A stretch of 64,000 bases of DNA. It comes from CAYGLV01 sp964351025 (lineage in GTDB: Bacteria > Actinomycetota > Thermoleophilia > Gaiellales > Gaiellaceae). A model generated the notes under the pieces. It made no database searches and was not told where the DNA came from. It saw nothing but the letters and a program-made list of their open reading frames with translations. This document shows, in pieces, positions 34,402 through 43,357 of this stretch. Position 1 is the stretch's first letter, and each line of letters begins with the position of its first letter. Both the position numbers and the translations under genes were made by a program. The stretch is taken from positions 36,644 to 100,643 of the forward strand of contig CAYGLV010000002.1 in assembly GCA_964351025.1 (NCBI GenBank), written 5' to 3'.

Positions 34402-35637
34402 ATGGTCGATCGCTTGCGCAGCGCCGCGCGCATCGGGCGCGACATCGAGACGCTCGCCGGGCCCGAGTTCACGCTCTCCCACGAGGCGATCCGGCGCTAC
34501 GCCTACACGCAAGTCTACCGCAACACCCTCGACTACTTCACGCGCGAGCTCGAGGCGATCGGCTTCGAGGTGACCGAGGATCCGGTCGGCACCCTCGTCG
34601 CGCGCAACCGCCCGCCCGGCGAGCCCGCCTTCGGGATCGGCTCGCACTGCGACTCGAACCGCAACGGCGGACGCTACGACGGCACGATGGGAGTCGTCAC
34701 GGCGCTCGAGGTCTGCCGCCTGAACCACGAGCTCTCGCTCGGCCTGCCGCTCCAGCTGATCTCGTTCCTCGAGGAGGAGGGCTCGGGCTTCGGCCAGATG
34801 CTGCTCGGCAGCCGGATCATGGCGCAGCGGGTGACCGAGGAGGAGCTGAAGGAGCGCTTCCTGGCGATCGACGACGGGCGCAGCTTCTGGGAGCATGCCC
34901 GCGAGGCCGGGTACGAGCCCGAACGCTGGAAGGAGTCCCTCCGCGTCCTCGACGGCCTGACCGGCTGGATCGAGATGCACATCGAACAGGCGCGTGTGCT
35001 CCAGGACACGGGGAACCGGGCCGGGATCGTGACCGCCATCGCCGGCTACGTGCACTCCGACGTGATCGTGCACGGCCGCGGCGACCACGCAGGCGCGACC
35101 CCCATGGACTTCCGGCTCGATCCCGGGCTGCCGGTGGCCGAGTCGATCCTCGAGCTCGAGCGGCTCGTGCGGGCCGCCGGGAAGGGCACCGTCGGCACAG
35201 TCGGGGAGATCGAGGTGCACCCGAGCCTCATCAACGCGATTCCGGAGCGGATCCGCTTCTCCCTCGACATCCGGGGAGTGGACGAGGAGGCGTATCGCGG
35301 CGTCTCGCGCGACATCGCCGCCTTCGCGGAGCAGGCTGCGCAGCGGCGCGGGATGACGGCAGAAGTCCGCGAGCGCCAGACCCTTGCCCCAACGCTGCTC
35401 GACCAGCGCATCGTCTCGGCCCTCGAGGCGGCCGCGCGGGCGACGGGGGAGCCCACGATGCTGATGCCGTCCGGCGCGGCACACGACACGATGTGTGTCG
35501 CCGATCACGTCCCGTCCGCGATGGTCTTCGTTCCCTGCAGGGACGGCATCAGCCACTCGCCGCTCGAGCACGCCGAGCCGGGGGATGCCGCCCTCGCAGC
35601 GGAGATCATCCTGAACGCGATTCGGGCGCTGACCTAG
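34402..35637 (+). CDS. M20-family amidohydrolase (allantoate/N-carbamoyl amino acid type)
   Basis: Zinc-dependent amidase of the HyuC/AllC group, which hydrolyses N-carbamoyl-beta-alanine, N-carbamoyl amino acids or allantoate. The 411-residue protein shows GIGSHCDSNRNGGRYDGTMG (metal His and Asp), FLEEEGSGFG (bridging acid), HIEQARVLQD (metal His), GDHAGATPMDFRLDP and the C-terminal GAAHDTM and SHSPLEH segments. I chose the ATG at 34402; TAGAGT stands 10 nt before it, so it is probably leaderless. Together with dihydropyrimidinase it would complete reductive pyrimidine or hydantoin breakdown. Confidence 0.9.
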   Translation: MVDRLRSAARIGRDIETLAGPEFTLSHEAIRRYAYTQVYRNTLDYFTRELEAIGFEVTEDPVGTLVARNRPPGEPAFGIGSHCDSNRNGGRYDGTMGVVTALEVCRLNHELSLGLPLQLISFLEEEGSGFGQMLLGSRIMAQRVTEEELKERFLAIDDGRSFWEHAREAGYEPERWKESLRVLDGLTGWIEMHIEQARVLQDTGNRAGIVTAIAGYVHSDVIVHGRGDHAGATPMDFRLDPGLPVAESILELERLVRAAGKGTVGTVGEIEVHPSLINAIPERIRFSLDIRGVDEEAYRGVSRDIAAFAEQAAQRRGMTAEVRERQTLAPTLLDQRIVSALEAAARATGEPTMLMPSGAAHDTMCVADHVPSAMVFVPCRDGISHSPLEHAEPGDAALAAEIILNAIRALT

Positions 35638-36802
35638 AGAGCGTCGTCTCGGTCTCCGCGGCGAGCTCGCGCGCGCTCGGGAGCAGGGCGAGCGCGACGG
35701 CCCAGAGGACGGCGGCGGCGACGAAGCCGGCCTGTCCGCCGCCGGGAAGCGAGAACGTGAGCCCGAGAAGTGGGGTGCCGACGAGAATGACAACGCTCGC
35801 GGCGCCGTTGACGAGGCCGACCGCGGCCGCCTGGGCGTCGGGCCGGAGCCGGGCCGCTCCCGTGAACGCGGGGGCGAAGGGAATGCCCGCGGCGACTCCG
35901 ATCAGCAGCGCGCCGGCGACGGTGAGCGCCGGCGGGCTCGCGGCCGCGACTGCCAGTGTGCCCAGCGCGCCCCCGACGAGGCTCGCGCCGACGGCGGCAC
36001 GCATGCGTCGGGGATGCGCGTGCAGGATCCAACCGCCGAGCGGACGCGAGACCACTCCGAGCACGAGCGTCAGTGCCCCGATCGTGCCGGCCGGCCCCCG
36101 GCCCATCCCGCCCTCGCGCTGGAGGAGCGTCACGACCCAGTTGCCGAGCACGACGCTCAGCCCCAGGGAGGCAGAGAAGAGCACGGCGAGCCGGTAGAGC
36201 CGCACATCCCGGAGGACGCCGCTGGGGACGTGCGCCTGTCGTGGCTGCCGCTGCCGAGGCCCGTCCGCAGGCCCGGCCGCGAGCAGGGCGAGCCCGCCGA
36301 CGGCGACGGCGACGGCGGTCAGGAACGGCGCGCGCCAGCCCAGCCAACCCTCGGCCCAGGGCACGATCGCGAGCGCGAGGCCGCCCCCGCCCAGAGCGAC
36401 CCCGCCGTACAGGCCTTGCGCGAACGGCAGGCCGCTCTTGCTCCGCACGTAGGCGCTGCCCGAGATGAAGCCGAAGCCCGTCCCGACGCCCGCCAGCAAC
36501 CGGGCCGCGAGCGCCAGGCGCGGATCCGGTGCCGCCAGCGCAAGGGAGTTGAAGACCACCAGGAGCGTCAGGGCGAGCACGCCCGTCCGGCGTGGGCCGA
36601 ACCGGTCGGCCGCCTTTCCGGCCGGGATCTGCATCGCCACGTGGGTGACGAAGAGCGCGGTCGTGAAGAGCCCGACGACGGCCAGGCCGACGCCGTAGGC
36701 ACTCGCCAGCTGGCCCGCGACGGCGCCGGTGTTGGCGATGTTCCAGCCCGTGGCGAGCCCGAGCGCGCAGCCGCCCAGGACGGCCCGACGGATCGTGGTC
36801 AC
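35606..36802 (-). CDS. MFS transporter
   Basis: A 398-residue, twelve-helix major facilitator protein. The motif-A loop is GKAADRFGPRRTG after helix 2, and RPLGGWILHAHPRRM after helix 8. GTG at 36802 starts the helix-1 region (RRAVLGGCALGLATGWNIA); the longer open frame upstream has no membrane character. It overlaps the end of the M20 gene by 32 nt (convergent). A metabolite/H+ symport role is likely; substrate unknown. Confidence 0.82.
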   Translation of the reverse strand: MTTIRRAVLGGCALGLATGWNIANTGAVAGQLASAYGVGLAVVGLFTTALFVTHVAMQIPAGKAADRFGPRRTGVLALTLLVVFNSLALAAPDPRLALAARLLAGVGTGFGFISGSAYVRSKSGLPFAQGLYGGVALGGGGLALAIVPWAEGWLGWRAPFLTAVAVAVGGLALLAAGPADGPRQRQPRQAHVPSGVLRDVRLYRLAVLFSASLGLSVVLGNWVVTLLQREGGMGRGPAGTIGALTLVLGVVSRPLGGWILHAHPRRMRAAVGASLVGGALGTLAVAAASPPALTVAGALLIGVAAGIPFAPAFTGAARLRPDAQAAAVGLVNGAASVVILVGTPLLGLTFSLPGGGQAGFVAAAVLWAVALALLPSARELAAETETTLSRSAPESRSG

Positions 36803-36923
36803 GGGCTGCTCGAGTCGGCAGCGCGAGCTCGGGAGCGCGCCTCTCGGGCGCGGGCGTCGGGGCCCTCTGCGAGGATCGGTCCGGTGGGCCCTCTCGACTC
36901 TGCCACGGCGAGATCCTAGTACG

Positions 36924-37790
36924 GTGCTCGCCGTTGCCTTCGCGGTGCTGGCGGCGGCGCTCTTCGGGGCCCTCGCCCTGGCCATCCGGTCGGGCCTCAA
37001 GCGGGGCGGCGATCCCGAGGCGGGGGCGCTCGTGGTCACCGGGGTCGGCTTCCTCGTCGGAGCGGCGCTCTCGATCCCGGAGCTTCTGAGCGGCATCAGC
37101 CTCTCCGAGCTCTGGCTCTTCGCGCTCATCGGGGCTCTCGTGCCCGGCGCCTCTCAGATCCTCTTCATTCTCGCGGTGCGCGACGCGGGGCCGTCGCGTG
37201 CCGCCATCCTCATCGGCACCGCACCGTTGATCTCGGTTGTCATGGCTCTGGTGCTACTCGGGGAGCCCTTCCGCCCGCTGCTGCTCGTCGGCACGGCCCT
37301 GATCGTCGCGGGCGGCGCGACCCTCGCGGGGGAGCGAGCGCGGCCTGCCCACTTCAGGGCGATCGGGGCCGTGCTCGCGCTGGCCTGCGCCGCGCTGTTC
37401 GCGGTGCGGGACAACGCCGTGCGCTGGGCGGCGCAGGACGTGCACCCGCCGGCGCTCACCGCCTCGGCAGCCTCGCTGCTGGCCGCCGCCGCGGCCGTGG
37501 GCCTCTACCTCCTCGTCGTGCGGCGCGAGGGCCTATCCGGAAAGCTCCGTGCCGCGCTGCCGGCCTTCGCCGCCGCGGGCGTCACGCTCGGCCTCGCCTA
37601 CGCCAGCCTGCTCGAGGCGTTCGACCACGGGCGCGTGAGCATCGTCGCCCCCCTGAACGCCACCCAGTCTCTCTGGGCGGTGATCCTGGCCGCGGTGCTG
37701 ATCGGGAGGAGCGAGATGATCGGCGCCCGGACGGTGTTCTCCGGCCTGCTCGTGGTCGCGGGCGGGGCGATGATCAGCGTCCTGCGCTGA
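36924..37790 (+). CDS. EamA/DMT-superfamily transporter
   Basis: A 288-residue ten-helix transporter with two EamA repeats, the first beginning FAVLAAALFGALALAIRSGL and the second after the RPAHFRAIGAVLALACAALFAVRD junction. The GTG at 36924 is the first start consistent with the membrane region. It overlaps the end of the tartrate-dehydrogenase-like gene by 17 nt (convergent). Substrate unknown. Confidence 0.82.
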   Translation: MLAVAFAVLAAALFGALALAIRSGLKRGGDPEAGALVVTGVGFLVGAALSIPELLSGISLSELWLFALIGALVPGASQILFILAVRDAGPSRAAILIGTAPLISVVMALVLLGEPFRPLLLVGTALIVAGGATLAGERARPAHFRAIGAVLALACAALFAVRDNAVRWAAQDVHPPALTASAASLLAAAAAVGLYLLVVRREGLSGKLRAALPAFAAAGVTLGLAYASLLEAFDHGRVSIVAPLNATQSLWAVILAAVLIGRSEMIGARTVFSGLLVVAGGAMISVLR

Positions 37791-38829
37791 GCGAGACGGC
37801 CTCCGCGACCGCGTCTCCGACCTGGCGGGTGGTCGCGGTCCCGCCGATGTCGCGCGTGCGCGGGCCTTCGCGGCAGACCTGCTCCAGAGCCTCCAACAAC
37901 GTCCGCGCCGCGTCCCCCTCGCCGAGCTCGTCGAGCATCAGCGCCGCGCTCCAGATCGCCCCCGCCGGATTGGCGATGCCCAGACCTGCGATGTCGGGGG
38001 CCGATCCGTGCACCGGCTCGAACAGGCCGGGCGTCGTCGACCCGGGCGCGAGGTTCGCGCTCGCCGCCGTGCCCATCCCGCCCTGGATCGCGGCGGCGAG
38101 GTCGGTGAGGATGTCGCCGAAGAGGTTTGAGGCGACGACGACGTCGAGGCTGCCCGGGTCACGAACCATCCGCGCCGCGAGCGCGTCCACGAGCACCCGC
38201 TCGTAGCGCACGGCCGGGAACTCGGCGGCGAGCTGCTCGGCCACCTCGTCCCAGAGCACGTACCCGAAGCGCGAGGCGTTCGACTTCGTCGCGCTCGTGA
38301 CGACGCCGCGCCGCGCCGCGGCGAGCTCGAACGCGTACCGGATGACGCGCTCGACACCCGCCCGCGTGAACACGCTCGTCTCGACGGCAACCTCCGAGGC
38401 GAGGCCGCGGTGCGCCCTGCCGCCGATCCCGGAGTACTCGCCCTCGGTGTTCTCCCGGACGAACAGCATGTCGACGTCGGCCGGCCCCCGGCCGGCCAGC
38501 GGGCAGGGGATCCCCGCGAGCAGGCGCGCCGGCCGCACGTTCGCCCACAGGTCGAGACGCTGGCGGACGTCGAGGATCAGCTCCCAGAGCGAGACGTGGT
38601 CGGGCACGGACGGATCTCCGACCGCGCCCATCAGCACGGCGTCGTGCGCGCGCAGGGTCTCGAGTGCGTCCTCCGGCATCATCCGCCCGTGCTCGTGCCG
38701 GTACGCCGAGCCCCAGGGGAGCTCTGTCCACTCGAGCGAGAGGCCCAGCGCGTCGACTGCGCGCCGGGCCTCCGCGATCACTTCAGGGCCCACCCCGTCG
38801 CCGGGGAGCAGGGCGACCCTGTGCGTCAA
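37774..38829 (-). CDS. Isocitrate/isopropylmalate/tartrate dehydrogenase-family protein
   Basis: A metal- and NAD-dependent beta-decarboxylating dehydrogenase, 351 residues. Features: LLPGDGVGPEV at the N-terminus, the NVRPARLL substrate segment typical of tartrate/D-malate dehydrogenases, the VRENTEGEYSGIGG loop, the catalytic Lys in TSATKSNAS, the metal Asp in SNLFGDILTD, and the HGSAPDIAG cofactor loop. leu operon genes are absent, so tartrate or D-malate oxidation is more likely than leucine synthesis. TTG start overlapping the stop of the isochorismatase-like gene. Confidence 0.87.
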   Translation of the reverse strand: MTHRVALLPGDGVGPEVIAEARRAVDALGLSLEWTELPWGSAYRHEHGRMMPEDALETLRAHDAVLMGAVGDPSVPDHVSLWELILDVRQRLDLWANVRPARLLAGIPCPLAGRGPADVDMLFVRENTEGEYSGIGGRAHRGLASEVAVETSVFTRAGVERVIRYAFELAAARRGVVTSATKSNASRFGYVLWDEVAEQLAAEFPAVRYERVLVDALAARMVRDPGSLDVVVASNLFGDILTDLAAAIQGGMGTAASANLAPGSTTPGLFEPVHGSAPDIAGLGIANPAGAIWSAALMLDELGEGDAARTLLEALEQVCREGPRTRDIGGTATTRQVGDAVAEAVSLSAGR

Positions 38830-39467
38830 GCCGCCGCGCCCACGCTTGCCACGAACGCGAGCGCTTCCTCGAGCCCGACGACATCGGCGTACTTCGCCTG
38901 GATGTCGAACAGGTTCGCCTCGTGCGGCGCCTGCGCCCGGTCGCCCACGCACTCGCGCGGGACGATCGTCGGGAAGCCGTACTGCAGCAGGTCGACCGCC
39001 GTGGCGCGAATGCAGCCGCTCGTGGTGGCCCCGCAGAGGATGACGGAGTCCACCCCCTGGGCGATCAGGATCGAGGCCAGGTTCGTGCCGAAGAACGCCG
39101 AGGCGCCCTTCTTCAGCACCACCGGCTCGCCGGGCTGCGGGTTGAGACGTGCGTCGATCTCCACCCAGCGGCCGCCGATCTGGAGGTCGCCGAGGGCGGG
39201 CACCTTCTGCAACCAGAGCGCGCCGTCCTTCAGGCTCGGCTCGAAGCCGATCGTCGTGTAGACGATCGGCAGCCCCTTTCTCCGGGCGGCGTCGAGCAGC
39301 CGCCTCGTCGCTTCGACCTCCTTCGTCAGGTCGGAGCCGAGCGTGCAGGCCGGATCGGTGAAGCCGCAGCTGAAGTCGACCACGAGCACGGCCGGCCTGG
39401 AGCCGAGCGTGACGCTCTGCCCCAGGCCCGCGCGCTCATAGACCTGCTGTGCCTGCTCGTCGCTCAT
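38826..39467 (-). CDS. Isochorismatase-fold amidohydrolase (N-carbamoylsarcosinase-like)
   Basis: A 213-residue cysteine hydrolase with the Asp-Lys-Cys triad Asp31 (LVVDFS), Lys119-120 (VVLKKGASAFFGT) and Cys152 (TTSGC). It is clearly related to the protein at 20698-21309 (shared SAFFGT, SGC-RATAVD and late PHE/AHE segments). Placed directly after dihydropyrimidinase, it would remove the carbamoyl group from the ring-opened product, parallel to its relative behind HyuA/HyuB. Seven nucleotides separate it from dihydropyrimidinase. Confidence 0.9.
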   Translation of the reverse strand: MSDEQAQQVYERAGLGQSVTLGSRPAVLVVDFSCGFTDPACTLGSDLTKEVEATRRLLDAARRKGLPIVYTTIGFEPSLKDGALWLQKVPALGDLQIGGRWVEIDARLNPQPGEPVVLKKGASAFFGTNLASILIAQGVDSVILCGATTSGCIRATAVDLLQYGFPTIVPRECVGDRAQAPHEANLFDIQAKYADVVGLEEALAFVASVGAAA

Positions 39468-39474
39468 CGCCGCC

Positions 39475-40872
39475 TCAACCCGTCAGCTGCTCGCCGAAGC
39501 GGGCGCGCTTCACGAACTGCCCGTGCCCGGCCTCGACGACAAGCGTGTCGTTCTCGACGACGACCGTGCCGCGGACGAGCACGACCTCGGGGGCGCCGGT
39601 GACCTTCTCGCCCTCGAACAGGTTGTAGTTCACGTTCGTGTGGTGCGTGGCCGCGGAGATCGTGACCTTCTTCTCCGGGTCCCACACGACGATGTCCGCG
39701 TCTGCGCCCGGTGCGATCGTGCCCTTGCGCGGGTAGAGGCCGAACAGCTTCGCCGGGTTCGTCGACACGAGCTCGACGAAGCGGTTGAGCGAGATGCGGC
39801 CGGTGCGCACGCCGTGCGTGTAGAGCATGTGCAGCCGGTTCTCGATCCCCGGTCCGCCGTTCGGGATCACCTGGAACTCCTTGCCGTTGATCCCCTTCTG
39901 CTCGGGCCAGTTGAACGGGCAGTGGTCGGTCGAGAGGACGGAGAGCACGTCGGAGCCGAGCGCCTTCCAGAGGTGCTCCTGCTCCGCCTTCGGCCGGGGC
40001 GGCGGCGTGTACACGTACTTCGCGCCCTCGAAGTTCGGCTTCTCCAGTGCCGTGTCGTCGATGAAGAGGTACTGCGTGCAGGTCTCGCCGTGCACGTTCC
40101 AGCCCTTCTCGCGTGCGAGCGCGATCGGCTCGACGGACGGCTGGCAGGAGACGTGGACGACGTACAGCGGCGCGCCGGTGACGCGCGCCAGCTGGATCGC
40201 CCGGTTCGTCGCCTCGGCCTCGGTCTCCATCGGGCGCGTGCGCGCGTGCCAGATCGGCTCGGTCTTGCCCTCGGCAACGGCCTTCTTGACGATCAGGTCG
40301 ATGGCGTCGCCGTTTTCGGCGTGCACCATCACGAGGGCGCCGGTGTCGGCCGCGACCTCCATGACCTTGAAGAGCGTCTCGTCGTCGACCATGACCGCGC
40401 CCTTGTACGCCATGAAGAGCTTGTACGAGGTGATGCCCTCGTCCGGCAGCTTCGCGAGCTCCTCGAGCGTGCCGCCCTCGCGGAGGTCGGTGACTGCGAT
40501 GTGGAAGCCGACGTCGATCACCGGCTTGCAGCGGTCGATCTTCTCGTAGTAGTTGTCGAGCGCCTGCCTGAACGAGGTTCCCGGCGCCTGGACGCAGAAG
40601 TCGACGAGCGTCGTCGTGCCGCCGAACGCCGCCGCGGTCGTCCCGGACGTGAAGTCGTCGATGGTCGTCGTGCCGCCGAAGAACATCTCGATGTGCGTGT
40701 GCGGGTCGATCGCGCCCGGCATCACGATCTTGCCGGTCGCGTCGATCACCTTGTCGGCGCCGACGTCGAGCGACTCGCCGATCAGGGAAATCCTCCCGTC
40801 GGCGATGAAGATATCTCCGACGTAATCATCTGAAGCCGTGACGATTCGGCCTCCCTTGATGAGCACGGACAT
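39475..40872 (-). CDS. Dihydropyrimidinase/D-hydantoinase
   Basis: Zinc enzyme that opens dihydrouracil, dihydrothymine or 5-substituted hydantoins. The 465-residue protein has the metal His58 and His60 (DPHTHIEM), the carboxylated Lys151 (SYKLFMAYKG), HAENGD, YVVHVSC, and the terminal STDHCPF Asp. I prefer the ATG at 40872 (AAAGGGG 10 nt upstream) to a GTG three codons earlier. The TTGTATACAA palindrome lies 32-45 nt upstream. First of a three-gene unit with the carbamoyl hydrolase and the tartrate-dehydrogenase-like gene. Confidence 0.94.
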   Translation of the reverse strand: MSVLIKGGRIVTASDDYVGDIFIADGRISLIGESLDVGADKVIDATGKIVMPGAIDPHTHIEMFFGGTTTIDDFTSGTTAAAFGGTTTLVDFCVQAPGTSFRQALDNYYEKIDRCKPVIDVGFHIAVTDLREGGTLEELAKLPDEGITSYKLFMAYKGAVMVDDETLFKVMEVAADTGALVMVHAENGDAIDLIVKKAVAEGKTEPIWHARTRPMETEAEATNRAIQLARVTGAPLYVVHVSCQPSVEPIALAREKGWNVHGETCTQYLFIDDTALEKPNFEGAKYVYTPPPRPKAEQEHLWKALGSDVLSVLSTDHCPFNWPEQKGINGKEFQVIPNGGPGIENRLHMLYTHGVRTGRISLNRFVELVSTNPAKLFGLYPRKGTIAPGADADIVVWDPEKKVTISAATHHTNVNYNLFEGEKVTGAPEVVLVRGTVVVENDTLVVEAGHGQFVKRARFGEQLTG

Positions 40873-40903
40873 CAGGCTCACACCCCTTTGTTGGACGGTA
40901 CGA

Positions 40904-40917
40904 GGTTGTATACAACC
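40904..40917. promoter_or_regulatory. 14-bp palindrome GGTTGTATACAACC, probable GntR operator
   Basis: A perfect inverted repeat in the 60-nt gap between the amidase and dihydropyrimidinase genes. The TGTATACAA core recurs upstream of the ABC importer at 8112-8120, suggesting one regulator for transport and ring opening. Confidence 0.65.
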
Positions 40918-40932
40918 GCGGACCGGGCGCCG

Positions 40933-42252
40933 TCAACCGAGGTCGGGCGGGCGGCGCTCGTGCCAGTCGGTTGCGCGCTGAAACGCGTGGCCCGCCCGCA
41001 GGACCGTCTCGTCGGCGTGGCGAGCGCCCACGAGCGCGAGACCGACGGGAAGCCCGTCGACGAAGCCGCACGGAACGCTGAGCACCGGGAGCCCCGCGAG
41101 GCTCCAGGGCGAGTTGAACGGGATCACCGCGAGGCGGAAGGCGATCCGCTCGCCGCCGAGCTCGACCTCGTTCTCGCCGATGCGGGGGGCCACGATCGGC
41201 ATGGCCGGTGCGGCGAGCACGTCGAACCGCTCGAAGAGGCGGCTCACTCCCTCGCAGTACGCCCGGCGTGCTCGCAGGCCCGTCACGTACGCCGTCGCGG
41301 GCAGGAACAGCCCGGCGAGCAGCCGGGCGCGAACGTCGGCGCCGTAGTCTGCGAGGCGCGTCCGCAGCCACTCGAGGTGCGCGTTTGACGCCTCGGGGAG
41401 CATGACGAGCTGCTTGATCGTCCCTGCCTCCGCGAGCATCGGCACCTCGACCGCTTCGGCGGTCGCTCCGAGCGCGACGAGCGACGCTACCCCCGTCCTC
41501 GTCGCGTCCGCGACGCGCGGGTCAGCGAGGTCGAGCAGCGCCTCGACGACGCCGATCCGCAGCCCCTTGACCCCACCCTCGACGACGCTCCGCGTCCCGG
41601 CGATCGCGTCGAGGAGCAGAGCGCAGTCCTCCGCGCTGCGCGCGATCGGCCCGACCGCGTCGAACGTCCAGGAGACGGGCACGACGCCGTGGTTGGGCAC
41701 GAGCCCGGACGACGGCCGCAGGCCGGTGACGCCGCAGAAGGAGGCCGGGATCCGGATCGAGCCGGCCGTGTCCGTGCCGAGCGTGCCGGCCGCGAGCCCC
41801 GCTGCCGTCGCGGCCCCGCTGCCGCCGCTCGAGCCGCCGCAGATGCGATCGAGCGACCAGGGGTTGTGCGCAGGGCCGAAGTGCGGGCTCGTCGTCATCG
41901 CCCCGAACGCGAACTCGTGGGTATTGAGCTTGCCGACGACGATCGCACCGGCTGCACGCAGGCGCTCGACGACCGTGGCGTCGCGAATCGCGACGTTGTC
42001 CGCCAGGATGCGCGAGGCTGCCGTCGTGCGCGACCCGGCGACGTCGATCACGTCCTTGACCGCCACGGGAACGCCGTAGAGGGGGCCGCGTGGCGGCGCC
42101 TCGGCTTCGGCGAGTGCCTCCTCGGCGCGTACCGAGATGTACGCGTTCAGCTTGCCGTCCAGGCGCTCGATCCGGTCGAGCGTGGCCTGCACGGCTTCGC
42201 GAGGCGACAGCACGCCTGCCTTCAGCTCTTCCGCAAGACGGGCGAGGCTCAT
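40933..42252 (-). CDS. Amidase, GatA/AtzF-type signature family
   Basis: Ser-cisSer-Lys amidase, 439 residues. Lys66 (VAVKDVIDV), the GGSSGGSG loop at 139-146 and the nucleophile Ser165 (DTAGSIRIPA) are all present. It follows a 57-residue helical protein by ATGA overlap, an arrangement known from amidases with small structural subunits (GatC; AtzG with AtzE/biuret-type amidases). It therefore probably cleaves a small urea- or amide-like molecule rather than Gln-tRNA, since gatB is absent. Confidence 0.9.
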   Translation of the reverse strand: MSLARLAEELKAGVLSPREAVQATLDRIERLDGKLNAYISVRAEEALAEAEAPPRGPLYGVPVAVKDVIDVAGSRTTAASRILADNVAIRDATVVERLRAAGAIVVGKLNTHEFAFGAMTTSPHFGPAHNPWSLDRICGGSSGGSGAATAAGLAAGTLGTDTAGSIRIPASFCGVTGLRPSSGLVPNHGVVPVSWTFDAVGPIARSAEDCALLLDAIAGTRSVVEGGVKGLRIGVVEALLDLADPRVADATRTGVASLVALGATAEAVEVPMLAEAGTIKQLVMLPEASNAHLEWLRTRLADYGADVRARLLAGLFLPATAYVTGLRARRAYCEGVSRLFERFDVLAAPAMPIVAPRIGENEVELGGERIAFRLAVIPFNSPWSLAGLPVLSVPCGFVDGLPVGLALVGARHADETVLRAGHAFQRATDWHERRPPDLG

Positions 42253-42422
42253 ACGGGCGTCTCCGGGGGAAGCGTTTGCTCGATCTCGGCGAGCGCCGGC
42301 AGGATCACGTTCAGGAAGCCGAGCACGGCCTCCAGATCGGCGTCGTCGGGAGCGACGCCCTGGCGCGCCGCAAGCTCTCGCAGAAACTCGAGCGTGGGTG
42401 GCAGGTTAGACTCGGAGGCCAT
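42249..42422 (-). CDS. AtzG/GatC-like small amidase partner
   Basis: A 57-residue protein starting MASESNLPPTLEFLREL and ending in IEQTLPPETPV. It is nearly all helix and ends in a Pro-rich tail, like the AtzG (DUF4089) or GatC small subunits that wrap around amidases. Its TGA overlaps the amidase ATG. The start codon at 42422-42420 overlaps the ATG of the divergent FmdB-type gene. Size, order and coupling support the call; sequence similarity is suggestive only. Confidence 0.65.
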   Translation of the reverse strand: MASESNLPPTLEFLRELAARQGVAPDDADLEAVLGFLNVILPALAEIEQTLPPETPV

Positions 42423-42612
42423 GCCGATCTACGAGTATCGCTGTGATGCGTGCGAGGCGCGCTTCGAGGAGTACCTCTCGACCTCCGACAAGCCTGCCCC
42501 GCCCTGCCCCGAGTGCGCGTCGAAGAAGGTGACGAAGCTGATGTCGCCCATCAACACGGAGTGGCTGCCGAGCGACGTCGCCTGGGACCGCGTCGGGCGC
42601 TCCTGGGACTGA
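42421..42612 (+). CDS. FmdB-family zinc-ribbon protein
   Basis: A 63-residue protein with the FmdB signature: MPIYEYRCDACEARFEE then CPECASKKVTKLMS, two CxxC zinc-binding knuckles. FmdB-type proteins were first linked to regulation of amide hydrolase (formamidase) operons, which suits the amidase next door. TAGACT is 8 nt before the ATG, which implies a leaderless transcript whose promoter lies inside the neighbouring small gene. Confidence 0.88.
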   Translation: MPIYEYRCDACEARFEEYLSTSDKPAPPCPECASKKVTKLMSPINTEWLPSDVAWDRVGRSWD

Positions 42613-42756
42613 CGTCGCCGGACGGCGTCCCGGGCTGCGCAGGAGTGTCCCCGAGGGCTGAGCGCGGCCGCTTGCGGCGCGCCATGACGAACCGTTGAGG
42701 GACCCACCCGCCCCCGGGGGAGGCGACCTTGATCCGGGACGCGACTCGTTGTCGAG

Positions 42757-43116
42757 TTACGCCGGCTTCGCGTAATTCGACATGCCGGTGACATCCAGGA
42801 TGACGCACTGTCCGTCGCCGGCGATCCACGCATCGTGTCCCGAGGGCATATGGAAGGCGTCACCCGGCCCGTACTCGACCTCGTCGCCGTCGTCCATCCG
42901 CACCACCATGCGGCCCTCGAGGACGTACCCGGTGTGCGCAGCCTGGCAGGAATCAGTCCCGGCGACCGGCTTCACGTGCTCGGACCAGCGCCAGCCGGGC
43001 TCGAAGACCCCACGTCCGATCTGGAGCTCGCCGACAGCAACGATCTCCACCTTGCCCTTGCTGAAGGCCCGCGTGTCGTCCGGGGTTTCGAAACGCTTCT
43101 TCACGAGACCAGCCAT
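42757..43116 (-). CDS. Cupin-domain protein
   Basis: A 119-residue single cupin barrel: GVFEPGWRWSEHVKP carries the first metal motif, HTGYVLEGRMVVRMDDG the turn, and PGDAFHMPSGHDAW the second. An active-site metal is likely. AAGGAGG precedes the ATG at 43116. It may be a small isomerase, sensor or detoxifier; the genes on either side give no clue. Confidence 0.8.
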   Translation of the reverse strand: MAGLVKKRFETPDDTRAFSKGKVEIVAVGELQIGRGVFEPGWRWSEHVKPVAGTDSCQAAHTGYVLEGRMVVRMDDGDEVEYGPGDAFHMPSGHDAWIAGDGQCVILDVTGMSNYAKPA

Positions 43117-43357
43117 TCGTGACCTCCTTCTTCGTGATCCAGACGGTCGAGTCTGGTCGAAATAGACCACACAGTCAAAGCGACGGTTAGGGCGCCGCGA
43201 ACATGACGCTGGTCAAGAGACCTGACGATCGCCTGGGCAAGTGTTCAGGAATGTCGCCTGACCGCGTTACCCGGGCAGCGGGCGGTCTCCGTGTCCATCC
43301 GATTGCTAGGAGGGCTTGGCGAAACGGGTCGCCGGCACAGCGGCCCCCTCGAAAGGG
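43117..43357. other. Gene-poor stretch, nothing recognised
   Basis: This stretch and 43619-43813 frame one small gene in the only loosely coding part of the window (about 700 nt). Open frames here are short, have unremarkable composition and match no family I know. I see no tRNA, repeat end or integrase remnant. Confidence 0.4.

Noticed and set aside
37774..38829. Calling the beta-decarboxylating dehydrogenase leuB
   Set aside because: No leuA, leuC or leuD is near, and the NVRPARLL segment and catabolic context fit tartrate or D-malate dehydrogenases better.
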